The notes beneath the pieces were generated by a model. That model made no database searches. It had not been told where the DNA came from and saw only the letters and a list, made by a program, of their open reading frames with translations. A stretch of 6,702 nucleotides of DNA from Gemmatimonadota bacterium. GTDB taxonomy: Bacteria > Orphanbacterota > Orphanbacteria > Orphanbacterales > Orphanbacteraceae. The position numbers were made by a program, and so were the translations under genes. The DNA is taken from contig JABDJQ010000690.1 in the NCBI GenBank assembly GCA_013002425.1, positions 1 through 6,702 on the forward strand, written 5' to 3'. Positions 1 through 5,962 of the stretch are shown in pieces; position 1 is the first letter of the stretch; every line of letters begins with the position of its first letter.

Positions 1-2129
1 CCGACGGGACTCACCTGGAAAACGTCCGCTTCCTGTCGGAACCGCTGCAGTGCGGCGACGTGCCTTGCGAAACCGACGATCACGTGAAGATTCACGGCGA
101 TCTCGTCGAATTCGCTCCGCCGCACATCGCGTACCTGCCGGCAGGCGAAAGCGCGGAGATCGAAGTAAAGGTCACGATCCCGATCGGACAGCACGCCTGC
201 GACTACGTCGGGCACCTGCTCATGGTCGCCGACGTGGACGGGATCTGTCAGGCCCAGATGTCCGACTCGGTTGAAATCACGGTCGAAGTACTTCCCGAGG
301 CGGATCTCGATATCGACGACAATCACGCGGAAGTTTCCGAGAACAAGCTCCGCATGAAGGGCGCCAAGCTGACGACGGCCACCGGCCACTTCACGGTCGT
401 AAATCCGAATTCGTGGGATCAGAACGTCGACTTCGAAGACGGTCCCGGGAACATTCGGATCGATCCGCTGAACGTGATCAAGACGAGCCTCAGAATAGTG
501 GGCGACCCGACCAAGGCGATCGCGTCGTCGGCCATCACGGTGGGCGCGCTGCCGAGCCTCGGCTCGGGCGAGTCGGCCGACATCGAAGTGAGCATCGACA
601 TTCCCGACGGACTTCCCGTGAACGATTTCTATCAGGGCACGATCGAGGTCATCTACGACAACTGCCTGGGCGGCGGCACGGTTTCCGACATCGTCGGCGT
701 CGAGCTCCACCTGCTTCCGACACAGGGCACCCTGGTCATCCTCGAAGACTCGGTTTCCGGTGAGTTCTGCCCCGGAAATCCGTGGACCATGGTCGGACAG
801 GTCACGCATTCGTTCGAAGTCATGGCGAATGGCGATCATCGCAACATTCGCGTCGCTTCGGGCGGTCTCCGGCATGGAACGCTCGACAAGAAGCTGGACC
901 TCTTCAACTTCTACCCCGAAGAGATCGCGTTCCTGCCCGCAGGGGAAACGCGCACGATCACGGTGATCACGAAGATCCCGATCGGGCAGCACTCGGGCAA
1001 CTACGCCGACTACTTCCGGATCGTTTCCGAGAACGGCGGCGAGGATTCTGTCCATGCGGATATCGACATCTGCGAGGTCTTCGACCTCGACGTCCTTGAC
1101 GACTACGGAAACGTCTCAGCGAACGTGATGGAGATCCAGGCGATCGGCCGCGCGAATCAGACCGGCGGCGAATGGAAACTGCGCGCGTTCGACATCGGAA
1201 TCCCGGGTGAGCAGATCGCGAACAACGACGGATTTGACGGTCCGGGCAACACGCCGATCGACTGCATCGAATGCGAGTTCGACGAGTGGTCGCCCCTCTG
1301 GCACGAAGACGACCACGACCACCACTTCCACTCGAACTTCACGTTTGAAGGATATGGAACCGTGATCGGCGACACCTGCTCCTGGATGTCGGGAGAATTC
1401 AAGCGGATGTGGGTCAGCATCTTCGTTCCGCCGATCAAGGGCGGCGACAATCATCCCGGCACGTATAAGGGCGGGCTTCGCTGCCATGCGCTCGCGGCAG
1501 GTGACACCGTCGCAACCGATCACTTCGACATCGAAGTGCAGCTCGCACGGATCGTCGGCCCGGGGAACACGATTCAGGACGATGGATCCTTCGGTGCGTT
1601 CCCGACCGAAGAAGGCGCCGTAATCTACTGGGGCGACTTCGCGAGCGTCGGGCTCGACGGATCGGTCACGCTCTACCGCATCGACAACGAGACTGGCGAA
1701 ATCACCCAGGTGAATGATGCTCCCTGGTCGCAGAACTCACAGTACGTCGACACGACCGTCAAGGAGGGCCAGTCGTTCGACTACCAGATCGAGATCGACG
1801 CGGCCGGCAAGAAGACCGCCCTCGGGCCCATATCCATCGGCGGGACGCCACGCACGTTCTTCCTCGCGCAGAACGCGCCGAACCCGGTTCGGGATCAGAC
1901 GATGATCGCGTATCAACTTCCGAAGCAGGGACGGGTCAGCCTGAAGGTCTACGACATCAACGGCAGACTCGTGCGGACGATCAAAGATACCGAAGAAACC
2001 GTCGGTTTCTATTCGGTGACGTGGGACGGAACGAACAATGCCGGCCGCAGAGCCGCGAACGGGATCTACTTCTATCGCCTCGAGAGCCCCGGCTTCTCGT
2101 CGACGAAGAAGCTGACGCTCGTGCGGTAG
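1..2129 (+). CDS. Large secreted Ig-like repeat protein with C-terminal FlgD-Ig/T9SS-type sorting domain (5' partial)
   Basis: The frame (first full codon at 3) is open to the left edge, so the GTG at 60 is an internal Val and not a start. The window holds the last 708 residues. No signal peptide or membrane segment is visible; any signal would lie upstream. Codons 3-1550 form four Ig-like modules in an A-B-A-B pattern. A modules share PAGE followed by IPIGQH (PAGE at 138 and 936). B modules share DLD[IV]..D..VS.N and DGPGN (438 and 1236). The period is 266 residues. Codons 1555-1855 resemble a fibronectin-III-like domain (VTLYRI, then FDYQIE). Codons 1860-2126 match the C-terminal sorting / FlgD-Ig pattern: LAQNAPNPV, VYDINGRLV, WDGTNNAG, GIYFYRL, TKKLTLVR. 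In type IX secretion systems such tails direct export and surface attachment; that role here is inferred. A His/Asp-rich stretch lies at 1302-1331 in module B2. No catalytic motif was seen, so a surface or structural role is the best guess. The modules could be NEW3-like or similar beta-sandwiches. Confidence 0.85.
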   Translation, partial: DGTHLENVRFLSEPLQCGDVPCETDDHVKIHGDLVEFAPPHIAYLPAGESAEIEVKVTIPIGQHACDYVGHLLMVADVDGICQAQMSDSVEITVEVLPEADLDIDDNHAEVSENKLRMKGAKLTTATGHFTVVNPNSWDQNVDFEDGPGNIRIDPLNVIKTSLRIVGDPTKAIASSAITVGALPSLGSGESADIEVSIDIPDGLPVNDFYQGTIEVIYDNCLGGGTVSDIVGVELHLLPTQGTLVILEDSVSGEFCPGNPWTMVGQVTHSFEVMANGDHRNIRVASGGLRHGTLDKKLDLFNFYPEEIAFLPAGETRTITVITKIPIGQHSGNYADYFRIVSENGGEDSVHADIDICEVFDLDVLDDYGNVSANVMEIQAIGRANQTGGEWKLRAFDIGIPGEQIANNDGFDGPGNTPIDCIECEFDEWSPLWHEDDHDHHFHSNFTFEGYGTVIGDTCSWMSGEFKRMWVSIFVPPIKGGDNHPGTYKGGLRCHALAAGDTVATDHFDIEVQLARIVGPGNTIQDDGSFGAFPTEEGAVIYWGDFASVGLDGSVTLYRIDNETGEITQVNDAPWSQNSQYVDTTVKEGQSFDYQIEIDAAGKKTALGPISIGGTPRTFFLAQNAPNPVRDQTMIAYQLPKQGRVSLKVYDINGRLVRTIKDTEETVGFYSVTWDGTNNAGRRAANGIYFYRLESPGFSSTKKLTLVR
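138..1550 (+). repeat. Two-module (A-B) protein repeat, 266-residue period
   Basis: Paired motifs recur exactly 798 bases apart: PAGE at 138 and 936, IPIGQH at 177 and 975, DGPGN at 438 and 1236. DLDI/DLDV recur 780 bases apart (303 and 1083). The first A module begins at or before the left edge. The copies have diverged at amino-acid level and are not near-identical DNA repeats, so the duplication is old. A and B modules also resemble each other loosely, suggesting an original unit of about 130 residues. Confidence 0.7.
1860..2126 (+). other. C-terminal sorting / FlgD Ig-like domain of the repeat protein
   Basis: This is an 89-residue terminal module ending at the stop codon. It has the family order: an LxQNxPNP opening (LAQNAPNP), a YQLP strand, VSLKVYDINGRLV, an SVTWDGTN strand, NAGRRAANGIYFYRL and a basic TKKLTLVR end. 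In Bacteroidetes this domain is the type IX secretion signal. In other phyla with the same tail the transport route is often unproven. No secretion-system gene lies in the window to settle it. Confidence 0.8.
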
Positions 2130-2153
2130 TCTCTCGGACTGCCGGAATGGACG

Positions 2154-2186
2154 GCCCCCTCCTTCGGGAGGGGGCTGGTTTCGTTT
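2154..2186 (+). terminator. Rho-independent terminator of the repeat-protein gene
   Basis: A perfect 9-bp stem pairs 2154-2162 with 2167-2175 (GCCCCCTCC / GGAGGGGGC). It closes on a TTCG tetraloop with a C-G closing pair, the very stable UUCG fold. A T-rich run (TGGTTTCGTTTCC) follows, and the hairpin sits 24 bases after the TAG stop. The T tract is interrupted, so it is good but not ideal. Read on the minus strand, no T run follows, so it is less likely to end the convergent trehalose operon by itself. Confidence 0.75.
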
Positions 2187-2445
2187 CCATTCGCGAGAGC
2201 CGGACAGTAACGGGCGAAGTATGAACACGAAAATGCCCGCTTTCGCGTTGTTAATGCGGACCGAGCCGTCGCCGGGAGCGCGCACTTTCACGAACTCACC
2301 CTGGAAAGTCTCCGCCTTGTCAAGCCGGACGCCGTCCTTCGCTTCCACGGTGCCGGCCAGGCGAGGGGCACGCGCGCACGGGACGGCGAGGGTCGTGTTC
2401 TGCAGGGATTCGCAGACGCAGGACAGGTCGGAGCGGGCGAAATCG
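2187..2445 (-). other. Convergent intergenic stretch with coding-like minus-strand sequence (possible gene remnant)
   Basis: No complete gene can be placed here. On the minus strand, the frame whose codons begin at positions congruent to 2 mod 3 is open across the whole stretch. It reads as plausible protein, including EAKDGVRLDKAETFQ, GEFVKVRAPGDGSV and RINNAKAGIFVF. In a hand count of 40 consecutive codons, about 29 begin with a purine and about 31 end in G or C. The opposite-strand frame sharing the same third positions has only about 18 of 40 purine starts and a Ser/Thr/Pro/Arg-rich shadow composition. However, the minus frame has no convincing start with a ribosome binding site. It also has no stop before it runs through the terminator hairpin into antisense of the repeat protein. 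It may be the remains of a gene that once followed otsA, or chance. I do not recognise a family. Confidence 0.3.
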
Positions 2446-3933
2446 TCAGATGCGGGATACGTCTCCCGGGACCTGCCCGGCCCCGGCGGCTTCGAGAAAC
2501 CCGTCGACCCAGTGGAAGACGTCTTCACGCTGCACGGACTCGCGGAGGCGGCGCATACGCTCGCGCCGTTCGTCGGCCGGCATGTGATAGGCGCGGTGGA
2601 TGGCTTCGGCGACCCCGTCCGCGTCGTAGGGATTCACGAGTATCGCAACCTGATCGAACTGGACGGCGGCGCCCGCGAATTCGCTCAGGATCAGTACGCC
2701 GCGATCGTCGACACAACACGCGCAGTACTCCTTCGCAACGAGGTTCATGCCGTCTTTGAGCGGTGTCAGGAGCGCGATATCGCTCGCGCGGTAGTACGCG
2801 ACCAGTTCGTCGAAGTCGAGGGACCGGAAGAAGTAGTGCACCGGGACCCAGCCCGACCTGCTGAATTCGCCGTTGATCTCGCTGACGAGTGATTCGATTT
2901 CCTGCTTCAGGCTTTCGTATTCAGGGATCTCGCGGCGGCTCGGAACGAGCACCTGCTGAAACGTGACCTTCTCGTGAAGATCCGGGAATCGGCGCAGCGC
3001 GCGCCCGATGGCCCGCAGTCGCTCCGGCACTCCTTTCGTGTAATCGAGTCGATCCAGACTGAACACGATGCGGCGGTCGGGAAGATCCCGGTCGATGATT
3101 CCCGCGCGCACGTCGACTTCGCGGGACTCCGCCTTCGACGCGAACGCTTCGTAATCGATGCTCACGGGGAACGCGTCGACACGGATCCGGCGACCCTTCC
3201 ATTGAATGATCGGCCTCGCGGACCGTTCGTTCGTCGCAATCTTGTCCGAGTACATGTTCAGGCACTGGAGGAAGTTTCTGCGGTCCCGCACTGTCTGGAA
3301 ACCGATGAGATCGTATTCGAGCATGGCCGAAAGGATCTGATCGCGCCACGGGAGCTTGCGGAAGATGTCGGGCGAAGGGAACGGAATGTGCAGAAAGAAC
3401 GAGAGCCGCGCGCGCACCTTGTGCACGCGCAGAAAGGCAGCCACGAGAAACAGCTGGTAATCGTGAATCCAGACGGTGTCCCCCGCGACCAGCTGCTCTT
3501 CGATGACCTGCGCGAACTTCCGGTTGACCGCCTTGTAGTCGGACCAGTATTTCGAATCCATGTTGCAGCGGGTCTGCAGATCGTGGAACAGCGGCCAGAG
3601 GATTTCGTTCGAGAAGCCGTAGTAGTAGTTCTGCTCTTCCCGGGGCGTGAGCGTGACCGGTTCGAGGGGATAACCGACGTTGCCGGAGCCGGAGCCGTGG
3701 ACGAGATCGGCGAGTTCGTCTTCGGGGATTTCGGAGTTACCGGGCCAGCCGATCCAGAGACCATTCCGGTTGCGAATGACGGGCGCCACCGCCGTAACGA
3801 GCCCTCCCGAGCCCGGTTCGGTCGTCCACCCGCCCCCCTCGTCGCGCGTCACGACGATCGGAAGGCGATTCGACACCATGATGAGGCGGCCGTCGCCCCC
3901 TACCGAACTCCCGGGAGTTTCTACGCTCGACAT
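2446..3933 (-). CDS. otsA: Trehalose-6-phosphate synthase (GT20)
   Basis: This cytoplasmic retaining glycosyltransferase makes trehalose-6-phosphate from an NDP-glucose (often UDP-glucose) and glucose-6-phosphate. It has 495 residues, close to the usual 450-500. Family landmarks appear in order: MVSNRLP (19-25) and GSGGLV (41-46) of the N-terminal nucleotide-sugar loop; the YYYGFSN region (103-109); WIHDYQL (155-161, with D159); HIPFPS (182-187); DRLDYTKG (294-301, with R295 and K300); and DGMNLVAKE (394-402, with D394 and E402). The spacing of R295/K300 and D394/E402 matches the R262/K267 and D361/E369 pairs of E. coli OtsA, so the enzyme should be active. The ATG at 3933 is chosen because GGAGGT lies 4 bases upstream and the sequence before it is otsB in another frame. 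The start overlaps the otsB stop by 13 bases. It is the last operon gene. Donor specificity cannot be read from sequence. Confidence 0.95.
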   Translation of the reverse strand: MSSVETPGSSVGGDGRLIMVSNRLPIVVTRDEGGGWTTEPGSGGLVTAVAPVIRNRNGLWIGWPGNSEIPEDELADLVHGSGSGNVGYPLEPVTLTPREEQNYYYGFSNEILWPLFHDLQTRCNMDSKYWSDYKAVNRKFAQVIEEQLVAGDTVWIHDYQLFLVAAFLRVHKVRARLSFFLHIPFPSPDIFRKLPWRDQILSAMLEYDLIGFQTVRDRRNFLQCLNMYSDKIATNERSARPIIQWKGRRIRVDAFPVSIDYEAFASKAESREVDVRAGIIDRDLPDRRIVFSLDRLDYTKGVPERLRAIGRALRRFPDLHEKVTFQQVLVPSRREIPEYESLKQEIESLVSEINGEFSRSGWVPVHYFFRSLDFDELVAYYRASDIALLTPLKDGMNLVAKEYCACCVDDRGVLILSEFAGAAVQFDQVAILVNPYDADGVAEAIHRAYHMPADERRERMRRLRESVQREDVFHWVDGFLEAAGAGQVPGDVSRI

Positions 3934-4721
3934 ACCGACCTCCAGCGTTCGAGAAATGCGAACAGCTCGCCGGGTGGGCGGAGCAGGATGTCGGCCGCGC
4001 TCGGGCGCGGCTCCTCTCCCACGAGGACCGACAGACCGATACCCCTCACGGCGAAGAACGCATCTTCGTCCGTCATATCGTCTCCAACATAAGCGCAGGC
4101 GATCGGATCGCCTATAGAGGATGACACGTGTTCGGTCAGTACTGTCCGCACCGCATCCCCCTTGTTCCGTTCCCCGGAGCGGATTTCGATTCCCGCGGCC
4201 ATATCGATGAGCTCGAGTCCGGATGCGCGCGCGATTCCCCCCCACGACTCCCGCGCCCGCGCCGCGAGCGCCTCCGCTTCACTCGACGCCATCCCGCGCC
4301 AGTGCAGCGCGATCGATGCGATCTTCCGCTCGCAGCGCGGTTGGAGCTCTCGCTCGCGAACCCACGCCCACGCCTCTTCGAGCGCCGCGCCTTCGGGCGG
4401 AGCCGGTTCGAAGCGCTCACGGTCGCCGTTCGCCCGGCGTCGTTCCCACGCATGAGCGCCCCAGATCTCGAACGACGCCTTCGTCCGGAGCAGAGGCAGC
4501 AACGCGTCCACCTCCCGGCCGCTGACGATGATGATCCGTGTACCCGTTTCGTGAATCGAGTCGAGAAGCGGCGGGATTTCAGGATAGGGAAACGCACGGT
4601 CCCGCTCGACGCGAAAGGGCGCGAGCGTACCGTCGTAGTCGAGGAAGAGAACGCGGGTCTTCGCGCGCGCCAGCAAGGCGAAATACGCGTCGGGGTCCAC
4701 ACTCTCTCGCAAAGTCTTCAT
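3921..4721 (-). CDS. otsB: Trehalose-6-phosphate phosphatase (HAD superfamily)
   Basis: This enzyme removes phosphate from trehalose-6-phosphate to release trehalose, the second step after OtsA. It has 266 residues, the same length as E. coli OtsB. HAD motifs are intact: DYDGT (28-32), with nucleophile D28 and acid/base D30; VSGR (66-69), with S67; RNKG (185-188), with K187; and GDDMTDED (213-220), with D214/D215 for Mg2+. The cap region has ALHWRG (138-143), like ALHYR in E. coli. The usual GxHGxERR segment reads GAHAWERR (88-95): the second Gly is Ala, a mild oddity. The ATG at 4721 overlaps the treT stop as ATGA. No clear Shine-Dalgarno precedes it, so initiation probably depends on re-initiation from treT. 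The stop lies 13 bases inside otsA. Confidence 0.93.
   Translation of the reverse strand: MKTLRESVDPDAYFALLARAKTRVLFLDYDGTLAPFRVERDRAFPYPEIPPLLDSIHETGTRIIIVSGREVDALLPLLRTKASFEIWGAHAWERRRANGDRERFEPAPPEGAALEEAWAWVRERELQPRCERKIASIALHWRGMASSEAEALAARARESWGGIARASGLELIDMAAGIEIRSGERNKGDAVRTVLTEHVSSSIGDPIACAYVGDDMTDEDAFFAVRGIGLSVLVGEEPRPSAADILLRPPGELFAFLERWRSVCRA
3938..3943 (-). promoter_or_regulatory. Shine-Dalgarno of otsA inside otsB
   Basis: The minus strand reads GGAGGT four bases before the ATG at 3933, within the last codons of otsB. It fixes the otsA start and means ribosomes finishing otsB stop at the otsA initiation site, supporting coupled translation. Confidence 0.75.
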
Positions 4722-5962
4722 GTCAGTTCGATGCGGTTCTCGAATCCGTTCATGGTGCCCAGAAAAGCAGTGAGGTACTCGCGCAGGTGTCGCGTCAGGA
4801 GGAAATTCTCGCGCACGAACTCGCGTGCCTTCTCGCCCATCTCCCGCATGAGCTCCTGATTGCGGAGCAGGTAACGAATCCGGAGAGCCGTCCCTTCCGG
4901 GGTGTTCACGAGGAAGCCTGTGTGATGGTCGAATACCTGCAGGCGGATTCCGCCCGTATTGCCGCCGATCACGGGCTTCCCCTTCCACATGCCTTCGGAA
5001 ACCGTGAGCCCGAACCCTTCACGGATCGACTTCTGAATCACGATGTCCGACGCCCGCTGGAGCGCGTTGATCGTGCGATGCGCGTCCCCGGGAAGCAGCA
5101 GAACGTGGATATCGTCGTCATGGTTCGCGGCCGCGCGCACTTCGGCAACGACGGCGGCTCCTTCCGGATCGTCATCCGCCCCCCCGCCCGCAAGGACGAG
5201 CTGGAGCCCGGGCACGAACTCCTTCGCGAGCCGGTACGCTTCGATCACGCCGACCGGATCCTTGAACCGGTCGAAACGGGAGACCTGGGTAACGAGCGGG
5301 CGGCCGGGATCGAGGCCGAATTCCGCGCGCACCCCGTCGATCTCGGACTCGGGAATGTCCTGATTCGTAACGCCGAGCGGGTCGATGCTCGGCGGAATGA
5401 GGTACATCGGATGGGGCAGCGGCTGCGCGAACGCGGCGAGCGAGAAGATGCTCGCGTCGTAGTCCTTGACGAACTCCCGCAGGTAGCGCCACGTCGGGCG
5501 GTACGGATGGCTCACGTCGATATGACAGCGCCAGAACCAGGTGCCCTTGCGATTCGGGCAGTGCCGCAGGAACCCGGCCGGCTGCGGATCGTGAATCACG
5601 ACCATGTCCGCTTCTTCGAGAACCGGGCGAAGCCGCGCGGCATTCACGCGGTTCGTTTCCTCGTAGATCTGCAGCAGACGGTCCGGAATCGGAATGTGGT
5701 TTCCCTGAAGCGTGTTATGGAAGAGCTTCGTGCATTCGTAGAACGGCGGGCTCCCCTCCATGACCTCCCACGTCGCGTCGATTCCGAGATCGCGCAGAAG
5801 GGGAATGAGGCGGTGCAGGATCTCGGCGACGCCTCCTCCGCTCTTCGTGGAGTTGACGTGCACCATCTTCTTCCCTTCGAGGAGTCCGCCGAGCTGGCGC
5901 AGATGGCTCACCACGTCCTCGCCGACGATCGGCACATAGCTGTCGAGCGAGAGTTTCGTCAC
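4718..5962 (-). CDS. treT: Trehalose glycosyltransferring synthase (TreT), GT4 family
   Basis: This GT4 glycosyltransferase is predicted to form trehalose in one step from NDP-glucose and glucose; characterised TreT enzymes (Thermococcus/Pyrococcus type) are reversible. It has 414 residues, matching the roughly 415 of archaeal TreT. Landmarks are STKSGGGVAEIL (38-49) in the acceptor-side N domain, HDPQPAG (124-130), WFWRCHIDVSHP (142-153), QVSRFDRFKDP (226-236, with R229 and K234 placed for donor phosphates), and EGFGLTVSE (315-323), the GT4 EX7E motif, followed by GNTGGI (334-339). The GTG at 5962 is chosen because GGAGG lies 6 bases upstream, the next gene's stop overlaps it as GTGA, and the resulting length fits the family. 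The open frame does run further upstream, but there it reads as Arg/Pro-rich shadow. The stop overlaps otsB by 4 bases. A phosphorylase role is less likely, because fungal GT4 trehalose phosphorylases are much longer. Confidence 0.88.
   Translation of the reverse strand: MTKLSLDSYVPIVGEDVVSHLRQLGGLLEGKKMVHVNSTKSGGGVAEILHRLIPLLRDLGIDATWEVMEGSPPFYECTKLFHNTLQGNHIPIPDRLLQIYEETNRVNAARLRPVLEEADMVVIHDPQPAGFLRHCPNRKGTWFWRCHIDVSHPYRPTWRYLREFVKDYDASIFSLAAFAQPLPHPMYLIPPSIDPLGVTNQDIPESEIDGVRAEFGLDPGRPLVTQVSRFDRFKDPVGVIEAYRLAKEFVPGLQLVLAGGGADDDPEGAAVVAEVRAAANHDDDIHVLLLPGDAHRTINALQRASDIVIQKSIREGFGLTVSEGMWKGKPVIGGNTGGIRLQVFDHHTGFLVNTPEGTALRIRYLLRNQELMREMGEKAREFVRENFLLTRHLREYLTAFLGTMNGFENRIELT

Noticed and set aside
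60..62. GTG as the start of the repeat protein
   Set aside because: The reading frame is open back to the left edge with protein-like sequence (NVRFLSEPLQCGDV), which matches the corresponding part of the second A module.
1116..1523. A 135-codon minus-strand open frame
   Set aside because: It is antisense to module B2. The Val/Glu-rich run in it merely mirrors the His/Asp-rich stretch on the coding strand.
1737..2528. A 263-codon minus-strand open frame taken as one gene
   Set aside because: It starts inside otsA in another frame, crosses the terminator hairpin and continues antisense to the repeat protein. Only its middle part (about 2210-2445) looks protein-like, and that is reported separately.
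2221..2892. A 223-codon plus-strand open frame beginning in the intergenic gap
   Set aside because: Most of it is antisense to otsA. The part in the gap is Ser/Thr/Pro/Arg-rich with weak purine bias and no Shine-Dalgarno, while the opposite strand looks more coding-like.
2974..4092. A 372-codon plus-strand open frame
   Set aside because: It lies antisense to otsA and the end of otsB. The composition is shadow-like and no domain is visible.
3934..4245. An upstream extension of otsA to about 599 residues
   Set aside because: It overlaps the catalytic C-terminal half of otsB in another frame and reads as Arg/Gly-rich shadow. The ATG at 3933 has GGAGGT just upstream.
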